Part shown: positions 1 to 5,828 of the stretch, one piece after another
Position numbering within the stretch: position 1 is the first letter of the stretch
Layout: each line of letters opens with the position of its first letter
Assembly (NCBI GenBank): GCA_029077775.1
Contig: JAQNCU010000198.1
Span: forward strand, 1-5,844
DNA: 5,844 nt
Source: Acidocella sp.
GTDB lineage: Bacteria; Pseudomonadota; Alphaproteobacteria; Acetobacterales; Acetobacteraceae
Direction: 5' to 3'
The notes under the pieces: generated by a model
Told to the model about the DNA's origin: nothing
The model's input: only the letters and a program-made list of their open reading frames with translations
The model's database searches: none
Position numbers and translations under genes: made by a program

Positions 1-48
1 TGCGGGGCTGGTGGGGCGGCCGCGCGTCAGCAAAGAGTGTTATGCCAA

Positions 49-77
49 GTGTCATCCTTTACGGCGATTGGTATAAG
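49..77 (+). promoter_or_regulatory. Candidate sigma70-type promoter for the NCS1 permease
   Basis: The -35 candidate is GTGTCA (49-54, 4 of 6 matches to TTGACA). The -10 candidate is TATAAG (72-77, 5 of 6 matches to TATAAT). They are separated by the ideal 17 bp. Transcription would start around 83-86 and leave a leader of about 190 nt before the permease start at 276. The call rests on hexamer match and spacing only. I see no better pair closer to the gene: a TTGACG at 165-170 has no -10 partner at a normal distance. Confidence 0.45.
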
Positions 78-95
78 TTGAGCGGATGAAATGGC

Positions 96-122
96 TGACA
101 TCAGGGACAGATGACATCAGGG
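96..122. repeat. Direct repeat TGACATCAGGG x2, possible regulator site
   Basis: The 11-mer TGACATCAGGG occurs at 96-106 and again at 112-122, a 16-bp period with 5 bp between copies. It lies just downstream of the inferred transcription start of the permease. A related inverted motif, TGTCATC at 50-56, overlaps the -35 hexamer and is the reverse complement of GATGACA at 110-116. Spaced half-sites around a promoter fit an operator for a dimeric regulator, but no regulator family can be named from this. A chance repeat is possible. Confidence 0.35.
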
Positions 123-249
123 CGTCACCAGGCGCGGAATCGTTATGAGAACATTAATTTCCGCTTGACGAACGGTCGTATCTCGCCGACCCATTACCTT
201 CGACACGTCGTGGACCGCATGGGCCATGGTTAGGGTGGGGTTTTCAGAT

Positions 250-263
250 GCGGCCCGGGCCGC
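250..263. repeat. Perfect 14-bp palindrome before the permease RBS
   Basis: GCGGCCCGGGCCGC is its own reverse complement. It ends two bases before the GGAG ribosome binding site at 266-269. In RNA it could form a 5-bp G/C stem with a 4-nt loop, which would affect access to the ribosome binding site. In DNA it could be a protein site. In G+C-rich DNA such palindromes also arise by chance, so the role is open. Confidence 0.4.
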
Positions 264-265
264 TT

Positions 266-269
266 GGAG
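266..269 (+). promoter_or_regulatory. Ribosome binding site of the NCS1 permease
   Basis: GGAG lies six bases before the ATG at 276. This is a standard Shine-Dalgarno match at good spacing and fixes the start of the permease. Confidence 0.7.
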
Positions 270-275
270 TGAGAC

Positions 276-1631
276 ATGAACGCTGATGTGGCACCAGAGC
301 TTTTCGGGATAATCGAGGAAAAGGGAATTGCCGAGGTCACCCCGCAGGAGGCCCATGGCCGCCCGGGCGCGACCTTTGGGTTATGGATGGCGGCGAATGT
401 GCAGTTTGGTACGCTGGTCACCGGGGCGCTGGCCACAGGCTGGCTGGGGCTTTCGGCCCAGGCGGCCTTTGCTTCTATTTTACTGGCCAATATCGTGGGC
501 GGCATCGTGCTTGCCATATTCTCGACGTTCGGGGTGGATTACGGCCTGCCGCAAATGATCCAGGGGGCTAGCTGGTTTGGGAAGTTCGGCAATAAAGTGC
601 CGTCATTGTTCAATTTTTTCGGCGGGTTCTCGTGGTTCGCCGTTAACACCATCGCGGGTGCCTACGCGCTTGACCATTTTTTGCATCTGGGCGTCATCGC
701 GGGTGTCATCGCGCTGTCGGTCATCCAGGTGTCCATCGCCTTTGTCGGGCATGATCTGATCCAGACGGCGGAGAAATATTTCTTTTATCTGCTGACCCTG
801 GTGTTTCTTGGGCTGACCTATGTGGCGGTGGCTCATCTCGGCCTGTCAGTGCCTGCAAACGTGAAGTCGATGGCGGCGGTGGGCGGGTTCTCCGGCGCGT
901 TTATCCTCTCAACCTCGATCATGATTGGGTATGTCATCAGTTGGGTCCCGTATTCGTCCGATTACACGCGCTATCTGCGCACCACCAACGATGCGGCGGG
1001 GGTTAAAAAATCGGTCCTGACCGGTGTGTTCTGGGGTTCGCTGATTTCAACGGTGTGGATTGAATCGCTGGGGGCTTTGATCGGCGCTTCGGTGTCTTTC
1101 GCGCTGCCGTCTGACCTTATCACGTCCTGGATGCCCGGTTGGCTGACCGCGCCGCTTTTCGTGGCGGTGATTGTTGGCACGGTGAGCGCGAATATCCTCA
1201 ATATCTATTCCGCCACACTCTCGGCCCTGGCGCTGGGCATCAACCTCAAGCAGCATTGGGCATCTTTGATCACGGGCGGCATCGGGACCGTGATTTCCGT
1301 GCTGGCGGCGGCGAAATTCATTACCAATTACGAGAATTTTTTATTGGTTCTTGGCTATTGGATCATGCCGTGGACGGCGATCACGCTGCTCAGCCATTTC
1401 ACCCAGCGCAAATCGCGCTTTCCCGGGGTCAGTGCCGCGTTTGTCAGCTGGGTGGCGACAATGGTGGTCTCGGTGCCGTTCTGGAACCAGGCGATGTATA
1501 CTGGCTGGTTCGCGGCGAAATACCCGCAATTCGGGGACAGCACCTTCATCGTGGCCTTTATCGTCGGTGCGGCTTTGTACATGGCGCTCACGGTGCCCAG
1601 CATGATCATTGCCGCTGCGCCTGCGGAATAA
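276..1631 (+). CDS. NCS1-family purine/cytosine-type permease
   Basis: This is a 451-residue inner-membrane transporter of the nucleobase:cation symporter-1 family (Transp_cyt_pur type), which imports nucleobases or related compounds with a cation. A polar N-terminus (residues 1-30) is followed by about 12 hydrophobic segments, roughly 33-57, 62-84, 108-132, 138-157, 168-188, 202-225, 247-272, 290-317, 327-346, 353-373, 383-402 and 423-447. Family marks are the TM1 stretch with W37 and N41, the SWVPYSSDYTRYL motif at 222-234 and NILNIYSATLS at 306-316. These last two resemble the Fcy (purine-cytosine) branch more than the hydantoin/allantoin branch. Length is normal and no frameshift is seen. 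The start is set by GGAG six bases upstream. The gene stands alone and converges on the phosphoribosyltransferase with a 2-bp gap. Cytosine, purines and other azoles or vitamins are all possible substrates. The family call is firm; the substrate is not assigned. Confidence 0.93.
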   Translation: MNADVAPELFGIIEEKGIAEVTPQEAHGRPGATFGLWMAANVQFGTLVTGALATGWLGLSAQAAFASILLANIVGGIVLAIFSTFGVDYGLPQMIQGASWFGKFGNKVPSLFNFFGGFSWFAVNTIAGAYALDHFLHLGVIAGVIALSVIQVSIAFVGHDLIQTAEKYFFYLLTLVFLGLTYVAVAHLGLSVPANVKSMAAVGGFSGAFILSTSIMIGYVISWVPYSSDYTRYLRTTNDAAGVKKSVLTGVFWGSLISTVWIESLGALIGASVSFALPSDLITSWMPGWLTAPLFVAVIVGTVSANILNIYSATLSALALGINLKQHWASLITGGIGTVISVLAAAKFITNYENFLLVLGYWIMPWTAITLLSHFTQRKSRFPGVSAAFVSWVATMVVSVPFWNQAMYTGWFAAKYPQFGDSTFIVAFIVGAALYMALTVPSMIIAAAPAE

Positions 1632-1633
1632 AA

Positions 1634-2254
1634 TCAAACATCCAAAAGCGGGGTTCGCAGAACCGAAATAATCTGCCACCCCGCGAGTTTTGCCTGCCAG
1701 CGATCGGTTTGAAGCATTGCGGTGGCCAGCGCGACCGGCCTGATGCCGCAGGCGGCAAGCAAAGCGATGCCAGCGGATATCGAACTGCCCGTGCTGATGA
1801 CATCATCGACCAGCACCACGCGCCGCCCTTCCAGCAGGCTCACCATGCGCGGGTCGATGAATAACCGACGCTCATGCGTGGGGGCGGTGACGGAGACCAG
1901 CGGCACCGAGAGCGCTTGGTCATACCAGAATTTCCTGGAGGTCCCGAGCGGGACATAGCGCGCATGGCCGCATTTTTGCGCGACGGCGGCGGCGAGCGTG
2001 AGGCCCAAGGTCGGCAGTCCGACGATGATATCCGGCGCGAAGACGGCCATCTTGGCGGCAAGCGCCGTGGCGATGGCATCCAGGACCGCAAAGCTCGCCT
2101 GGTTGATGATCAGTGACGCGAGAGCGTGTTTGCCACCCGGCAGGTTGCGGATGGGCAGGATGAGGATGCGCCCGTCATCGAATGTTGCCGGATAACCCTC
2201 TGGCACAGGCGCGCCCGGGGGGTCGATACGCTGCCAATAGGAATCCGGGGTCAC
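1634..2254 (-). CDS. Type I phosphoribosyltransferase, APT/Xpt-like, substrate unknown
   Basis: This cytoplasmic enzyme of the type I phosphoribosyltransferase fold (Pribosyltran) should transfer phosphoribose between PRPP and a base such as a purine, or act as a related regulator. Reading from the GTG at 2254 gives 206 residues. The PRPP-binding motif VVLVDDVISTGSS is at 146-158, with the two acidic residues D150-D151 and the T/G/S loop. Upstream are the IIVGLPTLG segment (76-84) and a flexible-loop candidate with SRKFWYD (106-112), arranged as in adenine and xanthine phosphoribosyltransferases. The GTG overlaps the xerC stop as GTGA, which favours it. A second in-frame GTG at 2278 would add eight residues with no better ribosome binding site. 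It is the last gene of the minus-strand cluster and converges on the permease. Fold and PRPP binding are secure. The base is not, and the protein is too divergent for me to name it apt, xpt or hpt. Confidence 0.88.
   Translation of the reverse strand: MTPDSYWQRIDPPGAPVPEGYPATFDDGRILILPIRNLPGGKHALASLIINQASFAVLDAIATALAAKMAVFAPDIIVGLPTLGLTLAAAVAQKCGHARYVPLGTSRKFWYDQALSVPLVSVTAPTHERRLFIDPRMVSLLEGRRVVLVDDVISTGSSISAGIALLAACGIRPVALATAMLQTDRWQAKLAGWQIISVLRTPLLDV
1644..1691. terminator. Terminator-like hairpin between convergent genes
   Basis: GCGGGGT (1648-1654) pairs with ACCCCGC (1678-1684) across a 23-nt loop. TTTT follows at 1688-1691 on the plus strand, and TTTT follows the stem directly on the minus strand (1647-1644). 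A competing inner hairpin, GGTTC/GAACC (1652-1656 with 1660-1664), shares bases with the first. For plus-strand transcription it sits 17 bases past the permease stop and is well placed to end that message. For the minus strand it lies inside coding sequence, before the stop codon, where translating ribosomes should mask it. The U-tracts are short, so strength is uncertain. Confidence 0.35.
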
Positions 2255-3153
2255 GCGCGCGGGTGGGCGTTGCGCCACACGGCCATAAGCTGGGCATTGT
2301 CGATCTCGGTATAACGCTGGGTGGTGGACAGGCTGGCATGGCCGAGCAGTTCCTGGATGGAGCGCAGATCCGCGCCGCCCGCCAATAGATGCGTGGCGAA
2401 TGAATGCCGCAACGCGTGCGGCGTGGCGTGGGCTGGCAGGCCGTTCTGGTCGCGGAACACCCGCAGATTTTTTTGCGCAACGCCCGCATTCAACCGCCCT
2501 CCGCGCGCGCCTGTGAACAAGGGCGCGGCTGGGTCATGGTCCGGGTGGTGATGCAACCATGCGGCAATGGCGGCCCGGACGGCGGGGAGCAAAGGCACGA
2601 GGCGTTGCTTATTGCCCTTGCCGGTCACACGCAGCGCGTCATCCGCCGCCGGAAGATCGCCACGGTTCAGGCTGAGTGCCTCGTTGATGCGCAGACCGGC
2701 ACCGTAAAGCAGGGTCATCAAAGCGATGTCACGCGACTGGATGGCACCGATATCCGAGACCTCGCCAATGTCATGCGCGATGCTTTTTGCCTGGTCTGGT
2801 GAGAGGGCTTTGGGCAGCGGGCGCTTGGCGCGTGGGCGCGAGAGCAGGGACAGGCTGGGGTTTTTTACGCCCTGACGTTGGGCGAGATAGCGGAAAAAAC
2901 TGTTCAACGCCGAGAGCTTGCGCGCCCGCGTGGCGTTGCCCGCGCCTGATTGGGCGGCACGCGCGATCCAGGCGCGGAAATCCGCCGTGCGCAAGGTCCC
3001 GAGCGTGGCAAGGTTGACCTCGTCGCCGGTATGGGCACTGCAAAACGCCAGGAAATCATGGATATCGCGGCAATAGGTCTCGACGGTCTTGGACGCGGCC
3101 CGGCGCTCAGCGCCGAGCCAGAGGATGAAACCGGTTTTGAGGTCTTCAGACAA
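2251..3153 (-). CDS. xerC: Tyrosine recombinase XerC
   Basis: XerC works with XerD at the dif site, under FtsK control, to resolve chromosome dimers before division. Read from the TTG at 3153 the protein has 300 residues, the usual XerC length. The N-terminal SAM-like core-binding domain spans about 1-100 and the catalytic domain about 115-295. The full catalytic set is visible: R155 (in GAGLRINE), K179 (TGKGNKQR), H246 and R249 (PHALRHSFATHLL), H272 (LLGHASLSTTQRY) and the nucleophile Y281. The C-terminal AHPRA matches the end seen in XerC rather than XerD. An ATG-started frame opens at 3351, but those 66 extra residues lie wholly over the transaldolase gene and do not look like a recombinase. 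The TTG overlaps the transaldolase stop by 8 bp. The stop overlaps the next gene by 4 bp. Such overlaps suggest coupled translation. A phage or integron integrase is unlikely given the housekeeping context. Confidence 0.93.
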   Translation of the reverse strand: MSEDLKTGFILWLGAERRAASKTVETYCRDIHDFLAFCSAHTGDEVNLATLGTLRTADFRAWIARAAQSGAGNATRARKLSALNSFFRYLAQRQGVKNPSLSLLSRPRAKRPLPKALSPDQAKSIAHDIGEVSDIGAIQSRDIALMTLLYGAGLRINEALSLNRGDLPAADDALRVTGKGNKQRLVPLLPAVRAAIAAWLHHHPDHDPAAPLFTGARGGRLNAGVAQKNLRVFRDQNGLPAHATPHALRHSFATHLLAGGADLRSIQELLGHASLSTTQRYTEIDNAQLMAVWRNAHPRA

Positions 3154-3802
3154 TGCTCTGCCCGGTTTTGCCCCAATCGGCGAGGAAGGCGGCAAGCCCC
3201 TTATCGGTGAGCGGGTGGTGGTAGAGTTGCTTGATGACAGCGGGTGGAATGGTGGCAACATCCGCGCCCATTTTGGCGGCTTCGATAAGATGGATCGGGT
3301 TGCGGATGGAGGCGACCAGCACCTCGGTTTTGATGGCCGGGTAATTGGCATAAATCTGCACGATATCGGCGATCAGATCCATGCCGTTCTGGCCGATATC
3401 GTCGAGCCTTCCGACAAAAGGAGAGATAAAACTGGCCCCGGCCTTGGCGGCCAGCAGGGCCTGGGCGGCGGAGAAGCATAAGGTCACGTTGACCATGATC
3501 CCCTCGCGCGAGAGGGCATAACAGGCGCGCAGGCCATCTGGCGTGAGCGGCACCTTGATGGTGACGTTTTTGGCGATGCGCCGGAGCACGGCGGCCTCCA
3601 TCAGCATTTGCTTATAATCGGTGGCGGCGACCTCGGCGCTGACCGGGCCGCTGACGATCTCGCAAATCTCGGCGATCACCTCAGCGATGTTGCGGCCGGA
3701 TTTGGCGATCAGGGTGGGGTTGGTGGTCACGCCGTCGAGCAGGCCGGTTTCAGCCAGCTCCCGGATTTCAGAGATTTCGGCGGTGTCGACAAAGAATTTC
3801 AT
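3146..3802 (-). CDS. tal: Small (TalC/FSA-family) transaldolase
   Basis: This 218-residue class I aldolase of the short transaldolase family moves a dihydroxyacetone unit between sugar phosphates in the cytoplasm, in the non-oxidative pentose phosphate pathway. The protein is a complete TIM barrel of family length. VDTAEISEIRE (5-15) and TTNPTLIAKSG (26-36) are typical strand-1 and strand-2 motifs. The Schiff-base lysine is K83 (NVTIKVPLT), followed by VTLCFSAAQALLAAKAGA (106-123) and SPFVGRLDDIG (127-137). E57 and F129 occupy the positions where E. coli FSA has Gln59 and Tyr131, which favours transaldolase over fructose-6-phosphate aldolase activity. The ATG at 3802 is preceded by GAAAG six bases upstream, which can pair with the alphaproteobacterial 16S tail. 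It is first in the minus-strand cluster and divergent from priA. Automated pipelines may label it fsa; enzyme specificity is inferred from two residues. Confidence 0.92.
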   Translation of the reverse strand: MKFFVDTAEISEIRELAETGLLDGVTTNPTLIAKSGRNIAEVIAEICEIVSGPVSAEVAATDYKQMLMEAAVLRRIAKNVTIKVPLTPDGLRACYALSREGIMVNVTLCFSAAQALLAAKAGASFISPFVGRLDDIGQNGMDLIADIVQIYANYPAIKTEVLVASIRNPIHLIEAAKMGADVATIPPAVIKQLYHHPLTDKGLAAFLADWGKTGQSIV

Positions 3803-3808
3803 GGGTTA

Positions 3809-3813
3809 CTTTC
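3809..3813 (-). promoter_or_regulatory. Ribosome binding site of the transaldolase
   Basis: On the minus strand GAAAG lies six bases before the ATG at 3802. It can pair with the CUUUC near the 3' end of 16S rRNA, just beyond the classical anti-Shine-Dalgarno CCUCC. It supports the ATG at 3802 as the start. Confidence 0.45.
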
Positions 3814-3835
3814 AGCGTGGGCAAAGGTTGTGCGA

Positions 3836-3863
3836 AGCATAGAGCATGGGCCTTTCGAGTCGA
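3836..3863 (-). promoter_or_regulatory. Candidate promoter of the transaldolase-xerC-PRTase cluster
   Basis: On the minus strand TCGACT (3863-3858) resembles a -35 box (4 of 6) and TATGCT (3841-3836) a -10 box (4 of 6), spaced 16 bp apart. The start of transcription would fall near 3829 and leave a leader of about 27 nt. The -35 box would lie inside the first codons of priA and the -10 box just before its ATG, so expression of the two directions could interfere. The hexamers are weak matches. Confidence 0.3.
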
Positions 3864-5828
3864 CTCACCCGCTTAAGTGTTTTGTTGCCACGGCCCTTCG
3901 ATGCGGCCTTTACCTACGAGACCGAAAGCGCGCTGCCGCCGGGCACGCTGGTGCGCGTGCCGCTGGGGCCGCGTGAGGTGGTGGGGGTGGTATGGGATGA
4001 GCCACCCGATGATATGCGCCCAGCCAAATCAGTGGTGGCGATCCTTGAGGTTCCGCCCTTGCCGGTGGCGTTGATGGCGTTCATCGACTGGGTCGCCGCC
4101 TATACGCTGGCGCGGCGGGGCGATGTGCTGGCGCTGGCGGTGAAGGAGAGCTTGCTGGCGGCGCGGGTGCGGCGCGGCAAAAAAATTGATTTCAGCGGTG
4201 CCGATGCCAGTTTCGCGCCGCCGGATTTGTCCGCAGCACAAGCGCATGCGGCGACCATGCTGGTGGATGCGGTCAGGCGCCACGCGTTTTCAGTGACATT
4301 GCTCGATGGCGTCACCGGGTCCGGCAAGACCGAAGTGTATCTGGAGGCCGTGGCGCAAGCCCTGCGGGAACGGCGGCAAGCTGTGGTGTTGCTGCCGGAA
4401 ATCGCGCTCTCGGTGCAGCTCATTGACCGTTTTACGCGGCGTTTTGGCGTGGCCCCGGCGGTTTGGCATTCGGAGCTGACGCCCGCCTTGCGGCGGGAGA
4501 CATTCCGCGCGGTGGCAAAGGGCGATGTGGATGTGGTGGTGGGCGCGCGCTCGGCACTGTTTTTGCCGTTCCCCGATCTCGGGCTTGTGGTGGTCGATGA
4601 GGAGCATGAAGCCGCCTTCAAGCAGGAAGATGGCGTGATATACCATGCGCGTGACATGGCGGTGGTGCGCGCCAGATTGTCCGGCGCGGCCTGCGTGCTG
4701 GCAAGTGCGACGCCGAGCCTGGAGAGCGTGGAGAATGCCGCGCGCGGGCGATACGCAAGGCTGGACCTGCCCGCACGGCATGGCGGGGCGTTGCTGCCGC
4801 AAATTCAGGCGGTGGATTTACGCGCCCACCCGCCGGAGCGTGGTAAATTCATCTCGCCAGTTGTGCTGGGGGGCGTGCGGGCGGCGCTGGCGCGGGGTGA
4901 ACAGGCGATGTTGTTCCTCAACCGCCGGGGCTATGCGCCTTTGACCTTGTGCCGCCATTGCGGGCACAGAATGTCTTGCCCAAATTGTACGGCGTGGCTG
5001 GTTGAACACCGCACGCGGGCAAGGCTGATCTGCCATCATTGCGATTACGGAGCGGCGCTGCCGCCTAAATGCCCGGCCTGCGAAGCTGAACAGAGCTTTG
5101 TGCCCATCGGCCCTGGCGTGGAACGCATCGCCGAGGAGGTGGCTTGGGTGTTCCCCACGGCGCGAACGCTGGTGATGACGAGCGATGCGATCACCGGGCC
5201 GAAACAGGCACAGGCGGCGGCGGCCGCGATTCTGGCGGGCGACGTGGATGTGATCATCGGCACGCAGATGGTGGCGAAAGGCTGGCATTTTCCGAAGTTG
5301 ACGATGGTGGGGGTGGTGGATGCCGATCTCGGCCTCGGTGGCGGAGATTTGCGGGCGGGGGAGCGTACCGTGCAGTTATTGCACCAGGTGGCTGGGCGTG
5401 CCGGGCGGGCCGCGGTGCCCGGGCAGGTGATGGTGCAGAGCTATGTGCCGGAGCACCCCGTGATCGCCGCAGTTTTGTCCGGCAATTTGCCGGAATTTTT
5501 AGTGCAGGAAGCCGCGCAAAGGCAGCCCGGCCATTGGCCGCCTTATGGGCGGTTGGTGGCGTTGATTGTTTCAGCGGCGGATGAGCGGCAGGCTGATGCG
5601 GTAGCACGAGCATTGTCCCGCAGTGCGCCGTACATAAAAGGCGTTGACATACTTGGGCCTGCGCCCGCCCCTTTCGCACTGTTGCGTGGGCGATTCCGCA
5701 AGCGTTTATTGCTGAAAGCAGATCGGCAGGTTGCCGTACAGGAAATTACCCGCGCCTGGCTGGCGCGAACCGACATCCCGCGCATGGTGCGGGTGGATGT
5801 GGATGTCGATCCGGTGTCATTTATGTAA
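3846..5828 (+). CDS. priA: Primosomal protein N' (PriA replication-restart helicase), short form
   Basis: PriA binds abandoned replication forks, unwinds the lagging arm 3' to 5' and reloads the replicative helicase. The protein has 660 residues. The 3'-DNA-binding domain is at about 7-100. The helicase core follows: Walker A GVTGSGKT (155-162, K161), Walker B DEEH (251-254), SATPSLES (287-294), TQMVAKGWHFP (473-483) and QVAGRAGRA (514-522). Eight cysteines (369, 372, 378, 381, 396, 399, 409, 412) form the two zinc sites, and the C-terminal domain covers about 560-660. Only some 55 residues separate the first domain from Walker A. In E. coli (732 residues, Walker lysine 230) this stretch is about 69 residues longer and holds a winged-helix domain, which seems absent here. 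The ATG at 3846 is the only reasonable upstream start, since an in-frame TAG lies at 3840-3842. No strong Shine-Dalgarno precedes it. It diverges from the transaldolase gene. Confidence 0.95.
   Translation: MGLSSRLTRLSVLLPRPFDAAFTYETESALPPGTLVRVPLGPREVVGVVWDEPPDDMRPAKSVVAILEVPPLPVALMAFIDWVAAYTLARRGDVLALAVKESLLAARVRRGKKIDFSGADASFAPPDLSAAQAHAATMLVDAVRRHAFSVTLLDGVTGSGKTEVYLEAVAQALRERRQAVVLLPEIALSVQLIDRFTRRFGVAPAVWHSELTPALRRETFRAVAKGDVDVVVGARSALFLPFPDLGLVVVDEEHEAAFKQEDGVIYHARDMAVVRARLSGAACVLASATPSLESVENAARGRYARLDLPARHGGALLPQIQAVDLRAHPPERGKFISPVVLGGVRAALARGEQAMLFLNRRGYAPLTLCRHCGHRMSCPNCTAWLVEHRTRARLICHHCDYGAALPPKCPACEAEQSFVPIGPGVERIAEEVAWVFPTARTLVMTSDAITGPKQAQAAAAAILAGDVDVIIGTQMVAKGWHFPKLTMVGVVDADLGLGGGDLRAGERTVQLLHQVAGRAGRAAVPGQVMVQSYVPEHPVIAAVLSGNLPEFLVQEAAQRQPGHWPPYGRLVALIVSAADERQADAVARALSRSAPYIKGVDILGPAPAPFALLRGRFRKRLLLKADRQVAVQEITRAWLARTDIPRMVRVDVDVDPVSFM

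Noticed and set aside
29..50. Sigma54-like TTGGCA...TTTGCT on the minus strand
   Set aside because: The GG and GC elements are 13 bases apart instead of the required 10, so it does not fit a -24/-12 promoter.
1..55. Possible minus-strand gene starting at the ATG at 55 and leaving the window
   Set aside because: AAAGG abuts the ATG with no spacing, and the 18 visible residues carry no recognisable motif. It overlaps the candidate permease promoter.
1..89. Possible 3' end of an upstream plus-strand gene
   Set aside because: All three plus frames run open from base 1 to stops at 74-89, but the visible 24-28 codons show no recognisable motif and cannot be distinguished from chance.
84..275. TPP riboswitch in the permease leader
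   Set aside because: NCS1 members such as CytX can be under TPP control, but the conserved CTGAGA and the long ACCTGATCTGGATAATGCC-type core are missing.
117..356. A 79-codon minus-strand frame covering the leader and start of the permease
   Set aside because: It overlaps the first 27 codons of the permease in antisense, lacks a convincing ribosome binding site and resembles no family I know. It was considered as a small gene but not supported.
1139..1864. A 241-codon plus-strand open frame across the permease end and the phosphoribosyltransferase
   Set aside because: It is out of frame with the permease and antisense to the phosphoribosyltransferase, both strong family matches. Its translation is rich in His, Arg, Gly and Cys with no recognisable motif, as expected of a G+C-rich shadow frame.
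2251..3153. Integrase of a prophage, integrative element or integron
   Set aside because: Size, the AHPRA C-terminus and the setting between a transaldolase and a phosphoribosyltransferase fit housekeeping XerC. No att-like repeats, tRNA or phage genes are present.
4100..4802. Long minus-strand frames opposite priA
   Set aside because: These are antisense shadows of priA in G+C-rich DNA. They have low-complexity Arg/Ala/Ser composition and no motifs, while priA shows every helicase motif in the other strand.
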